From NCBI RefSeq assembly GCF_021556435.1, contig NZ_JAKGCU010000003.1:239036-303035 (forward strand): DNA of 64,000 nucleotides, in the 5' to 3' direction. The position numbers were made by a program, and so were the translations under genes. Below the pieces are notes generated by a model. The model made no database searches and was not told where the DNA came from. It saw only the letters and a list, made by a program, of their open reading frames with translations. The stretch comes from Gordonia tangerina. Lineage in GTDB: Bacteria; Actinomycetota; Actinomycetes; Mycobacteriales; Mycobacteriaceae. Of the stretch, positions 18,375-26,494 are shown piece by piece. Within the stretch, counting starts at the first letter, position 1; the number at the start of each line of letters is the position of its first letter.

Positions 18375-19391
18375 TCACGACGAACCCAAGCGCGGATGGG
18401 TGAGGAAGAACTGCCAGATCAGCTCGGTGGCCGACACCGTGTCGCCGACGCTGCCGGTGCTGTGGCCGGGGATCGGCGCCGGCCAGCGATGGGTTCCGCC
18501 ACCCAGTCGGTAGTGCACCACCGCGGCCTCCGGACGTGCACACAGCGGCCACGAGATCCGGTCGACGGCGCGGTTCATCGGCACCACCAGCGGTGCGTCC
18601 ACGCAGCCTGCGCGCTGGGTCCACCGTCGTAGCCAACTCGAGGTCGAGAGGTAGGAAGCACCGAGTTTCGTACCGCCTCGATAGGCGATCGTGCGGTCGG
18701 CGGTGCCGTGGAAGTCGATCAGCGAGATGGCCGGGCCATGGGCGCACCCGGCCACGGCCTGCTGATATACCGCCGCCCCGACGGTCGCGAAGCCGGCGAA
18801 GTCCGCGGGAAGCCGACAGGCCAGCATCGCCACGAGCCCACCGCCGTTGGACCGGCCGATCGCATACGTGCGACCGCGATCCACGCAGAACCGTGACCGC
18901 AGGTCGCGCAGCATGGCGCGGGTGAATCCGACATCATCGGCCCGCGGCGACGAATAGGGTGCGCCCTGCCACGCCGACGCGCCACCCCGGCCGGGAGCGG
19001 CGACCGGATACACCACCACCGCGGGCAGACCCGAGAGGCCGGTGTAGCGCTCGAAGGCAGCGGCGCGTTCGGCCCGCCCGTGGTAGGCGAGGATCAGCGG
19101 CACCGGCACCGTGCCGGGATAGAACGCGGGAACGTGCACACGAAATCGGCGCGTCACACCACCCACCGACACCGACCGCACCATGCTCGACCCCGGTCGC
19201 ACAGAGTTCCCGGCGCATCCGGACACCGGGTGGACGGCTGCGTGGTGGCCGTGCGGCGCAGGAGCGTCGAACGGCGGTAGGGGCGTTGCGGTCACTGCGG
19301 GGGCGAGGCTCGCACCCAGTCCCGAGGCGAGGATGAGACCTAACCAGACGACGGAGAGGCGCCGCCGGATGCGACGTCGGGAGCCGGACAT
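18375..19391 (-). CDS. Secreted esterase of the PHB depolymerase/feruloyl esterase type
   Basis: The 338-residue protein has an Arg-rich start and a signal segment (LSVVWLGLILASGLGASLAP). The alpha/beta-hydrolase body has an oxyanion loop ILAYHGRAERAAAFERYTG, the nucleophile in GRSNGGGL, an acid site in IDFHGTADRTIAYRGG and the histidine in GGGTHRWPAP. Cysteines are spaced as in exported LpqC-like esterases. Likely substrates are polyesters or acylated polysaccharides. The start at 19391 gives the cleanest signal peptide. It is divergent, across 96 bases, from a secreted glycosidase, and the two may act on the same polymer. Confidence 0.82.
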   Translation of the reverse strand: MSGSRRRIRRRLSVVWLGLILASGLGASLAPAVTATPLPPFDAPAPHGHHAAVHPVSGCAGNSVRPGSSMVRSVSVGGVTRRFRVHVPAFYPGTVPVPLILAYHGRAERAAAFERYTGLSGLPAVVVYPVAAPGRGGASAWQGAPYSSPRADDVGFTRAMLRDLRSRFCVDRGRTYAIGRSNGGGLVAMLACRLPADFAGFATVGAAVYQQAVAGCAHGPAISLIDFHGTADRTIAYRGGTKLGASYLSTSSWLRRWTQRAGCVDAPLVVPMNRAVDRISWPLCARPEAAVVHYRLGGGTHRWPAPIPGHSTGSVGDTVSATELIWQFFLTHPRLGSS

Positions 19392-19487
19392 CGCCACAGA
19401 GTACGGCGCGGTTCGGTGGCATCGGGTGGTGTTGGCCGGACTGCGGTTTCCTCCTCCCACGCGCGCCGCATCTGGAATCCTTGGCTG

Positions 19488-20822
19488 GTGCTCCGAGGCA
19501 AAGCGTCCCATGCCGCTCCACCCGCCGCGCGCTCGACCACAGTGTTGTCGGCCATCGTCGTTGTCGCCGTGATACTTCTCCTCGGGACAATCGCACCGCC
19601 CGCCGGTGCAGCGCCGGCGCGTCTACCGAGCACGTTCGCGTGGGGCGTGTCATCGAGCGGTTTCCAGAGCGAAGGGTCGTCGCCCGACAGCAACTGGCGG
19701 CGCCACACCCACTCGGGCCGCACGCACGACCGGGTCGGGACATCGGTGGACTTCCGGCACCGCTACCGCGAGGACATCGCACGTGCCGCCCGGCTGGGTG
19801 TCGGCGTCTACCGCATCGGAGTGGGATGGGCGCGCATCGAGCCGCGGCCGGGCGTGATCGACCACGACGAGCTGGCCTACTACGACGATGTGGTCGCCGC
19901 GATCGTCGCCGCCGGCATGCGCCCGATGATCACGCTGGACCACTGGGTGTATCCCGGCTGGATCGCCGACCGAGGTGGGTGGGCCGACCCGGCCACACGC
20001 GAGGACTGGCTGCGCAACGCGCGGCGCGTGGTGAACCGCTACGACCGGTTCCACCCCTACTGGATCACCATCAACGAACCGTTCACCTACGTGACCAACG
20101 AGCTGCGCATCGGGGGGATCACGCCGGCAGCCGTCCCGACGATGGTCGACGGTCTCGTCGACGTGCATCGGGCGATCTACCGCTACATCCACCGCCGAGA
20201 CCCGAACGCCATGGTGTCGTCGAATGTCGCCTACATTCCCACGGTGGAGCCGGCTCTCGACATCGCTTACCTCGATCGGCTCCGCGGCGCCCTCGACTTC
20301 ATCGGGATCGACTATTACTACTCGGTGTCGCCGGGTGACACGAATGCTTGGCGTGCGGCGACCGAGGAACAGTGGCTGGCCCCCGTTGCGGCCGACGGTC
20401 TCTACTACGCGCTGCGTGACTATGCCCGGCGCTTCCCGGGCATCCCGCTGTATGTGGTGGAGTCGGGTATGCCCACACGCGACGGCGCCGACCGGCCGGA
20501 CGGGTATCGGCGTGGGGACCATCTGCGCGATCTCGTCTACTGGCTGCAACGGGCCCGCGGCGACGGCGTCGACGTCATCGGGTACAACTACTGGAGTCTC
20601 ACCGACAACTACGAGTGGGGAAGCTACACACCGAGGTTCGGGCTCTACACGGTGGACGTGGGGACCGACCCGACACTGACCCGCCGGCCGACGGATGCGG
20701 TCGAGGCCTACCGGCGGATCACGGCCGCCAACGGGGTTCCGGCCGAGTACCGGCCGACCCGCAGCGCCGAGGTCTGTTCGCTGGTCGCGGCGCCCTCGAG
20801 TTGCCTGGAACCGGTTCGATGA
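19488..20822 (+). CDS. Exported family 1-like glycoside hydrolase
   Basis: The 444-residue protein (start uncertain, GTG 19488 or 19416) has an N-terminal membrane or signal segment (LSAIVVVAVILLLGTIAPPAGA) and a GH1 barrel starting RLPSTFAWGVSSSGFQSEG. The acid/base glutamate is E197 in WITINEPFTY and the nucleophile E325 in LYVVESGMPT. Most GH1 enzymes have TENG at the latter site; here it reads VESG. A conserved YNYWSLTDNYEWGSYTPRFGLY follows. GH1 enzymes are usually intracellular, so export is less common. The stop lies within a 15-base repeat array. Confidence 0.85.
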   Translation: MLRGKASHAAPPAARSTTVLSAIVVVAVILLLGTIAPPAGAAPARLPSTFAWGVSSSGFQSEGSSPDSNWRRHTHSGRTHDRVGTSVDFRHRYREDIARAARLGVGVYRIGVGWARIEPRPGVIDHDELAYYDDVVAAIVAAGMRPMITLDHWVYPGWIADRGGWADPATREDWLRNARRVVNRYDRFHPYWITINEPFTYVTNELRIGGITPAAVPTMVDGLVDVHRAIYRYIHRRDPNAMVSSNVAYIPTVEPALDIAYLDRLRGALDFIGIDYYYSVSPGDTNAWRAATEEQWLAPVAADGLYYALRDYARRFPGIPLYVVESGMPTRDGADRPDGYRRGDHLRDLVYWLQRARGDGVDVIGYNYWSLTDNYEWGSYTPRFGLYTVDVGTDPTLTRRPTDAVEAYRRITAANGVPAEYRPTRSAEVCSLVAAPSSCLEPVR

Positions 20823-20874
20823 CAGACCTTTCGATGACAGACCCTTCGATGACAGACCCTTCGATGACCAAGGA
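20815..20874 (+). repeat. Four 15-base tandem repeats at a gene junction
   Basis: Units start at 20815, 20830, 20845 and 20860. The consensus is TTCGATGACAGACCC: the first copy differs at one base, the second and third are identical, and the last diverges into the AAGGAGG ribosome site of the next gene. The array overlaps the glycosidase stop codon. Each unit has an ATGA, but these ATGs are out of frame with the downstream gene. Repeat-length change could alter spacing between stop and start. Confidence 0.85.
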
Positions 20875-20882
20875 GGCCACAC

Positions 20883-21707
20883 ATGGCCAAGACCGTGTTG
20901 CCCGCGGAGCCCATCGTCGACGCGCTCATCGCGCAGTGGCAGACGTTGGACGATGTGGTGTCTGCGCTGAGCGACGAACAATGGTCGGCGGACTCGATAC
21001 TGCCGGGCTGGTCGATCGCCGACATCGTGGCGCACGTGATCGGAACCGAGAGCATCCTCGAGGGGCGCGACGTAACCGCCGCCCGCGACGTCAGTGCACT
21101 CGAGCATGTCCGCAATCCCATCGGTGAACTCAACGAACGATGGCTCGACCACTATCGGGAATCGCCGCGTGCGGATGTGATGGAGGCGTTCCGGGAGATC
21201 GTCGGTGTCCGCACCGAACATCTGCGTGCGATGACACAAGAGCAGTTCGACTCCGACGCGCTCACCCCCGCCGGCCAGGACACGTATGGGCGATTCATGC
21301 GCATCAGGGTCTTCGACTGCTGGATGCACGAGATCGACCTACGCGACAGCACCGGTGGGTCGGCCCCCTCGGACGAGGGGCCGGCCGGTGTGGCACTCGA
21401 CGAGATCGCCGCGTCGCTGCCGTTCGTGGTCGGGAAGCGAGCCGCGACTCCCAAGGGCAGCTGCGTGCTGTTCGTGCTCGAGGGCCTCGCGGCCCGGCGC
21501 ATCCGGATCTACGTCGATGACCGGGCTGCCAAGGTCGATCAGTTCCCGGACGGCGACGACTCCGCCGACGTCACGCTGACCGTCGATTCGATCGACCTCG
21601 CCCGGTTGGCCGGCGGACGGACAAGTGCGGACCCGAGCCGGGTCGCGATCGCCGGGGACGACGAGATCGGTCGAGCCATAGTCGGCGCCCTCAACTACGT
21701 GATCTGA
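20883..21707 (+). CDS. Maleylpyruvate isomerase/DinB-like mycothiol-dependent protein
   Basis: The 274-residue protein belongs to the actinobacterial MDMPI-type DinB fold. The N-terminal helical bundle includes LPGWSIADIVAHVIGTES, whose histidine is a metal-ligand candidate, and RIRVFDCWMHEIDLRDS with another; an SCP2-like C-terminal domain follows (LTVDSIDLARLAGGR). These proteins use mycothiol, or act on maleylpyruvate, or detoxify thiol adducts; the substrate cannot be deduced. A strong AAGGAGG site precedes the ATG. It lies 60 bases after the glycosidase stop. Confidence 0.8.
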   Translation: MAKTVLPAEPIVDALIAQWQTLDDVVSALSDEQWSADSILPGWSIADIVAHVIGTESILEGRDVTAARDVSALEHVRNPIGELNERWLDHYRESPRADVMEAFREIVGVRTEHLRAMTQEQFDSDALTPAGQDTYGRFMRIRVFDCWMHEIDLRDSTGGSAPSDEGPAGVALDEIAASLPFVVGKRAATPKGSCVLFVLEGLAARRIRIYVDDRAAKVDQFPDGDDSADVTLTVDSIDLARLAGGRTSADPSRVAIAGDDEIGRAIVGALNYVI

Positions 21708-21834
21708 CGCTCGGGAGCGCGTCGTATGCGAACGTGTGTGCGAGGCAGGTTTCGAGTTCGGAATCCGAAGGTTCACTGTCGAGAACCCGGTGTCGTCTGA
21801 ACGGATGAGTTGGGTGGGGTGCTGGCCGGTTTCG

Positions 21835-22650
21835 TCAACCAGCGGTGGGGGCGTCGGTGATGATCGCGCCGGAACCGAACTCGCGGGCGCGTGGGCCGTC
21901 GAGGATCTGGGCGGGTTGTGGATCACTCAGCAGCGTTCGGACGAGTTCCGGGGTCGCGGAGATCGGCTGATCGGCGGCCGCGAGGACGATGTTGCCGGTG
22001 CGTCGGCCCTTGAACATCGCCGCATCGGCGATCAACGCGACGTGCCGGAACACGGTCGTGGCGGTGGACACTTCCGCGCGGGCCAGCGCCAGATCCCGGT
22101 TGTCGCCACAATTGGCGAGGTACATTCCGCCGGGGGCCAACACACGGTGGGCCTGCTCGAGGAACTCCCGGCTGGTCAGGTGGCGTGGAGTGCGGGCGCC
22201 GGCGAATGCATCCCGCACGATCACGTCGCGAGTGTTCGCGGTCAGCGACGTCATCACCTCGCGGGCATCGCCGACCCTGATGCGTAACCGGGGGGCGCGG
22301 GGCAGATCGAACCACTCGCGGGCCAGGCGGGCGAGCTCACCGTCGATCTCCACTGCCACCTGCTTCGAGGCCGGGTATCGGCCGGCGATGAACCGTGGCA
22401 ACGCACAGGCCGCCGCACCCAGGTGCAGAACGCGCAGCGGGCTGTCGAACGGAAACCTCTCCGCCATCACCGCGCTCATCTGCCGCATGTACTCGAAGTC
22501 GAGGACCGCGGGGTCGGGGTGGATGTGGGAACTCTGCGACCCGTTGACAGTGAGCAGCCACCCACCGGCAATGGTGTCCGGCATCAACTCGGCCACGCCG
22601 GTGTCGATCGAATAGGTGCCGGCGACGGGCTCGGCCTGGGATCTGGGCAT
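21835..22650 (-). CDS. Spermidine synthase-like SAM-domain protein
   Basis: The 271-residue protein has the spermidine synthase/PABMT fold: GSQSSHIHPDPAVLDFEYMR, the SAM-like site VLHLGAAACALPRF, AVEIDGELARLAREWF, GDAREVM and VIVRDAFAGARTP. In true spermidine synthases the catalytic pocket has a DxYD-type motif, whereas here it reads DAFAG, so polyamine synthesis is not assured. The start is the ATG at 22650; the long open frame upstream on this strand is a shadow of the cobD and SURF1 region. It is divergent from cobD over 60 bases. Confidence 0.82.
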   Translation of the reverse strand: MPRSQAEPVAGTYSIDTGVAELMPDTIAGGWLLTVNGSQSSHIHPDPAVLDFEYMRQMSAVMAERFPFDSPLRVLHLGAAACALPRFIAGRYPASKQVAVEIDGELARLAREWFDLPRAPRLRIRVGDAREVMTSLTANTRDVIVRDAFAGARTPRHLTSREFLEQAHRVLAPGGMYLANCGDNRDLALARAEVSTATTVFRHVALIADAAMFKGRRTGNIVLAAADQPISATPELVRTLLSDPQPAQILDGPRAREFGSGAIITDAPTAG

Positions 22651-22710
22651 TGCGGTGAGTCTATGCCGCCGCCGACGGTCGCAGGATCGAGCGCGGATAC
22701 GATCGCCGAC

Positions 22711-23685
22711 GTGCCGCATCCATCGCTCCCACCTGCGCCCATCCGCCGTGCCCGATCGGGGCGTGGCATCGCGAGCGGCCTCGTGCTCGGCGCCCTCGCC
22801 GATCGGTTGCTGGGCGATCCGCCGCGCTGGCATCCAGTGGCCGGCATCGGCCGCGCGATCGCGGTACTCGAGCAACAGCTGTACGGGGATTCGCACGCCC
22901 GGGGTGCCGGGCTGACCGGGCTGAGTGTGGCGGCGGCGTGGGGCATCGGCGCGCTCGCGACGAGACGGGCGGGTGCAAGGGGCACGGTTCTGGTCACCGC
23001 CACAACCACCTGGGCGGTGCTCGGCGGGACGACGTTGTGCAGGGTGGGTGTGGCGATGGCCGACGCCCTCGACGCGGGCGACCTGGACGCGGCACGGCGC
23101 TTGGTCCCCAGCCTGTGCGGTCGCGACCCGGACGCTCTGGACGAGGCCGGAATGATCCGCGCTGCAGTGGAATCGATCGCCGAGAACACCTCCGACGCCG
23201 CAGTGGCGCCACTGTTGTGGGGCGCGGTGGCCGGCGTGCCCGGCCTGCTCGCATACCGCACCGCCAACACCCTCGACGCGATGGTCGGCTATCGCAATCC
23301 TCGTTACCAGCGATTCGGATGGGCGTCCGCGCGCCTCGACGACCTGGCGAACCTGGTGCCCGCCCGGCTGTCCGGCCTGCTGGTGGTGGCGCTCGGCGGT
23401 GCGCCGACGCGGACCGTCGCCACCTGGCGTCGCGATGCCGGTCGCCATCCGAGCCCGAATGCCGGGGTCGTCGAGTCCGCCTTCGCCGGGGCCATCGGCG
23501 TCCGACTCGGCGGGCGCACCGAGTATCGACATGGCGTCGAGAACCGCCCGCTGTTGGGGACCGGGGCGGCGCCGACGACGACCGACCTGCGGGCCGCGGT
23601 ACACCTGTCGCGCCGGGTTCAGGTGGGGGCCGCGCTGACCTCGGCGATGATCGCGATTCTGGTCAATCGCCGTAGCGGCGACTGA
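22711..23685 (+). CDS. cobD: Cobalamin biosynthesis protein CobD/CbiB
   Basis: This membrane protein attaches the aminopropanol arm to adenosylcobyric acid, giving adenosylcobinamide. The 324-residue length and the motifs LADRLLGDPPRWHPVAGIGR, AAVESIAENTSDAAVAPLLW, YRTANTLDAMVGYRN and SPNAGVVESAFAGAIGVRLGG are diagnostic. Several hydrophobic segments are visible. The start is the GTG at 22711, just upstream of the conserved body. Its last 23 bases overlap the convergent SURF1 gene. Confidence 0.94.
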   Translation: MPHPSLPPAPIRRARSGRGIASGLVLGALADRLLGDPPRWHPVAGIGRAIAVLEQQLYGDSHARGAGLTGLSVAAAWGIGALATRRAGARGTVLVTATTTWAVLGGTTLCRVGVAMADALDAGDLDAARRLVPSLCGRDPDALDEAGMIRAAVESIAENTSDAAVAPLLWGAVAGVPGLLAYRTANTLDAMVGYRNPRYQRFGWASARLDDLANLVPARLSGLLVVALGGAPTRTVATWRRDAGRHPSPNAGVVESAFAGAIGVRLGGRTEYRHGVENRPLLGTGAAPTTTDLRAAVHLSRRVQVGAALTSAMIAILVNRRSGD

Positions 23686-24628
23686 GCTTGGCGCGCACGT
23701 CAGCGTCCGCTGTTTCCGATTCCGGAGCGTTGCCGATCTGATGACGCTGCCGGGCACCCGATGCGGTGCCCGCCTCACGCAGATCAGCGCGGACGCGCTC
23801 TCGGCGGCTGCGGGCCGCAGCGGACGGGTCCGCGGTCGGGTCGGGTGAGCCGACCGCGATGCCGGACTCGGTCTCGGATGCCATCCGTGCTGCCCGACGT
23901 CGCTGCCGGATCTCGGAATAGATGAAGTATCCGGCGCCCAGCGGCGCCATGATCCCGAACGCCAGCCACTGGAGGCCGTACGAGAGGTAGGGGCCCGAAT
24001 CCAGTTGGGGAAGCGAGATCTCGCCCAGGGAACCGGGCTGGTCGGGCGACAGTTGCAGATAGAACGGGTCCAGCGACGTATCGACCGCGCGGCCGACTTC
24101 GGCCGGGTCGATGGTGTAGACGGCCGCTCGTCCCGCTTCGGTATGGGCGCCGCGGCCCGGAGATGTGCCCTCACCCTTCCGGATTCGCGCGTCGATCGTG
24201 GTCGACTCGGAGGGCGCGGCGGGAATCGACGGCAACGCGCCCTGCTCGGGGCGGACGTACCCGCGGTCGACGAGGACCACGCGGGAACCGTCGTCGGTGG
24301 CGAACGGGGTGAGTACCTCGACGGCCGGCCGTTCGTCCACCGACCGCAGGCGTACCAGGACCTCGCGATCGGTCAGATAGCGCCCACGCAATGTGACCTC
24401 ACGCCATTCGGTCGAGGGGTCGAACCCGGCCCCGGCCGGTGCGACCTCGTCGATCGGCACTGCCGACTGCGACATGGCGGACGTGATCAGGTCGTTGCGA
24501 TGTTCGGTGTCAGAATTCTTGCCCAGCTGCCATGGTGCGAGCAGGGTGAAGCACATCGCGGCGAACGCCACGACCACCACACCCAGGGCCAGCCACCCCG
24601 GGCGTAGGAACGTCCGCAACACATGCAC
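23663..24628 (-). CDS. SURF1 family cytochrome oxidase assembly protein
   Basis: SURF1 helps haem insertion and assembly of the aa3-type cytochrome c oxidase. The 321-residue protein has the usual two membrane segments: FLRPGWLALGVVVVAFAAMCF near the N-terminus, and LSYGLQWLAFGIMAPLGAGYF near residue 240. Between them are APWQLGKN, VLVDRGYVRPEQG and FYLQLSPDQPG. A polar, charged tail ends in LSRRYGD. The start is the GTG at 24628 (VHVLRTF), matching the family N-terminus. The in-frame extension to 24901 runs over the neighbouring pseudogene. Confidence 0.92.
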   Translation of the reverse strand: MHVLRTFLRPGWLALGVVVVAFAAMCFTLLAPWQLGKNSDTEHRNDLITSAMSQSAVPIDEVAPAGAGFDPSTEWREVTLRGRYLTDREVLVRLRSVDERPAVEVLTPFATDDGSRVVLVDRGYVRPEQGALPSIPAAPSESTTIDARIRKGEGTSPGRGAHTEAGRAAVYTIDPAEVGRAVDTSLDPFYLQLSPDQPGSLGEISLPQLDSGPYLSYGLQWLAFGIMAPLGAGYFIYSEIRQRRRAARMASETESGIAVGSPDPTADPSAAARSRRERVRADLREAGTASGARQRHQIGNAPESETADADVRAKLSRRYGD

Positions 24629-24725
24629 ACCACAACGGTACCGAGCGGACAAAATCGACTCGGCCCGGCGTGACGCTCGGTGGGGGCGGCCCGCGGTAGC
24701 GTTGTCGCAATTCACTCGAACGCGA

Positions 24726-25267
24726 CCGGGCGAAGGTGACGACGTGCACCGCGACCAGATGAGGTGGAGTTGTCGGAGCCGTACCGCGCCGTGCTGGGGC
24801 ATCTTCCTCACGACGTCGGCCACTATTACCAGCTGGTCCTGACCGACGCCGCGGCACGCGCGCGGTTCGTGGAGCTGTTCGGGGACCCGGACGAGAACCA
24901 TCAGGCTCTGCCGGGTCGGCGCCGGCCGCCGTCAGCGCCGCCGGGATGGGAACAGCACTACGTGTCGGCCGCAGCCGCCACCCATCCGGCCGAGGACTTC
25001 GCCGAGACGTTCGCGCACTACCTGCACATCCGGGACACCCTCGACACCGCGGCATCGTTCGCGGTGGCCCCCGACGGCTCGATGCCGGAGAGCGTGATGC
25101 CCGGCGACATGGGATTCGAACAGCTGGTGGAGTGCTGGTTACCGCTGAGCTGGGCCCTGAATCAGATCAACCGCTCGATGGGACATCCCGATCTGTATCC
25201 GTATCTGCTGCCCGACCGCGTGTTGGACAAGATCCGTTTCGTGCACAATCTCGTGTCGCCGGGGTGA
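24726..25267 (+). pseudogene. Remnant of a Peptidase_Mx-type zinc metallopeptidase, truncated and frameshifted
   Basis: The frame from 24764 encodes 167 residues resembling the C-terminal half of putative zinc-binding metallopeptidases: LSEPYRAVLGHLPHDVGHYY, then DFAETFAHYLHIRDTLDTA, and a final NRSMGHPDLYPYLLPD. The preceding codons in another frame read GEGDDVHRDQMR, which is the stretch expected just upstream; a single missing base near 24762-24764 would join them. The N-terminal half, with its zinc ribbon, is absent because the SURF1 gene starts only about 100 bases upstream. The metal-site motif is HDVGH rather than HExGH. It could still give a short protein from GTG 24764, but decay is the best reading. 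Confidence 0.72.
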
Positions 25268-25275
25268 CGGTCGGC

Positions 25276-25755
25276 TCAGTTGCCGTCCAGCGTCGCATGA
25301 ACCCACGCCAGCAGGCCTGGGATGGCGGCCTCGATCTGTTCGCGGGTCTCCTCGAAATCCTCGCCGGTCCCGTAGTAGGGATCGTTGAGATCCAGGTCGT
25401 CGGGGTCCGCATCGGGATCGAAGCTGCGGAGCAGACGCACCCGCTCTCCCAACCGCTTGCGTTCCAATTCGCGGACGTGTCCGGCGTCCATGGCCACCAG
25501 CAGGTCCGCGTCGAAGTGTTCGGGGGACAACTGGGATGCCACGTGGGCGTCCGGGTACCCGTGTGCCAGCAACTCGGTCCGCGCGCGGTTGTCGGCCGGT
25601 TCGCCGGTGTGCCACCCGGTGGTCCCGCAGCTGGTCACCCGGACCCGCGCGCCCAGGCCCGAGTCGTCGAGTGCCGACTGAAAGATGTTCTGTGCCATAG
25701 GTGACCGGCAGATGTTGCCGGTGCACACGAAACACACGTGTAGTTGATCAGACAC
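25276..25755 (-). CDS. ptpA: Low-molecular-weight protein tyrosine phosphatase PtpA
   Basis: The 159-residue LMW-PTP has the P-loop C11-T-G-N-I-C-R17-S in VCFVCTGNICRSPMAQ, the conserved SCGTTGWHTGEPADNRA and the catalytic aspartate in LNDPYYGTGEDF. The mycobacterial protein is secreted into the host and dephosphorylates tyrosines; in environmental actinobacteria it is probably a signalling phosphatase. The GTG start at 25755 overlaps the end of the upstream HAD gene by eight bases, so the two are co-translated. The last residues, LAWVHATLDGN, complete the family length. Confidence 0.92.
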   Translation of the reverse strand: MSDQLHVCFVCTGNICRSPMAQNIFQSALDDSGLGARVRVTSCGTTGWHTGEPADNRARTELLAHGYPDAHVASQLSPEHFDADLLVAMDAGHVRELERKRLGERVRLLRSFDPDADPDDLDLNDPYYGTGEDFEETREQIEAAIPGLLAWVHATLDGN

Positions 25756-26464
25756 CAAGTACCTCGCGCAGATCTGCAATGGACCCGACCGACCAGGCCG
25801 CCGAGTCCTCCTCCCCATGCAGAGCGTAACCCCATGCGACGATCACTGCTGGGATCCCGTACAGGGCGGCACCTTCCACATCGTGAGCGCGATCACCGAT
25901 CATCACCACAGGGGAATCGGTCACGGCAGAACCGGGATCCGCGGTGATGCCGAGCTGGGCGAGTGCGTGTGCGATCACATCGGATTTGGCGCGTCGGCTG
26001 CCGTCATCGCTGGCGCCGGCGATGACGTGGAAGTGCTCGGCGAGCCCGAAGTGTTCGAGGATCGCGCGGGCGGTCTTCTCGTTCTTCGACGTGGCGACCG
26101 CGAGGGTGCGACCGCCGGACCGCAGGTCGGCGAGCAGGTCGCCCATACCGTCGAACACCGAGTTTTCCAGCCAGCCCACGTCGGTGTAGCGCTCCCGGTA
26201 TGCACGCATCGCGTCGTCGGCGGTGGGGCCGTCGAGCCCGAGGCCGGTGAGCGTGTCGATCATCGGCGGTCCCGCGATACCAGCCACGACCTCGGGCGAG
26301 GGCTCGTCGGCACCAACCGCGGCCAGCGCGTGCCGGAAGCTGTTGGCGATGCCGTCGAAACTGTCGGTGATCGTCCCGTCGAGGTCGACTAGCAGCACCG
26401 TCGAGGGATCACGAGGATCAGCAAGAGGGGCGGCGAGGTCGGGTGTTCCAGGCGTGTCGGTCAC
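25748..26464 (-). CDS. HAD-family hydrolase/kinase, PtkA-like partner of PtpA
   Basis: The 238-residue HAD protein shows motif I in LLVDLDGTITDSFDG, motif II in AVATSKNEKTAR, a lysine near RRAKSDVIAHAL and motif IV in VVMIGDRAHDVEGA. The cap resembles phosphoglycolate phosphatases. In M. tuberculosis a HAD protein, PtkA, is encoded beside ptpA and acts as a tyrosine kinase on PtpA. This gene sits in the same place and overlaps ptpA, but lacks the long disordered N-terminus, so it could be a plain phosphatase. The GTG at 26464 is the start; a longer frame upstream is antisense to cobC. Confidence 0.8.
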   Translation of the reverse strand: MTDTPGTPDLAAPLADPRDPSTVLLVDLDGTITDSFDGIANSFRHALAAVGADEPSPEVVAGIAGPPMIDTLTGLGLDGPTADDAMRAYRERYTDVGWLENSVFDGMGDLLADLRSGGRTLAVATSKNEKTARAILEHFGLAEHFHVIAGASDDGSRRAKSDVIAHALAQLGITADPGSAVTDSPVVMIGDRAHDVEGAALYGIPAVIVAWGYALHGEEDSAAWSVGSIADLREVLGV

Positions 26465-26494
26465 AGTTCCATGGTGCACGTAGGCTGGGGATTT

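Noticed and set aside
21752..21764. Short palindrome between convergent genes (TTCGGAATCCGAA)
   Set aside because: The six-base arms with a single-base centre are too small to support a terminator or operator call.
22651..22710. Possible cobalamin riboswitch before cobD
   Set aside because: The gap is 60 bases, too short for the aptamer, and no B12-box-like sequence is visible. The gaps before cobS and cobU-cobT are even shorter.
22651..24174. N-terminal extension that would make the spermidine synthase-like protein about 780 residues
   Set aside because: The extra part is antisense to cobD and SURF1-region coding and is low-complexity Arg/Pro/Ser; the conserved start is at 22650.
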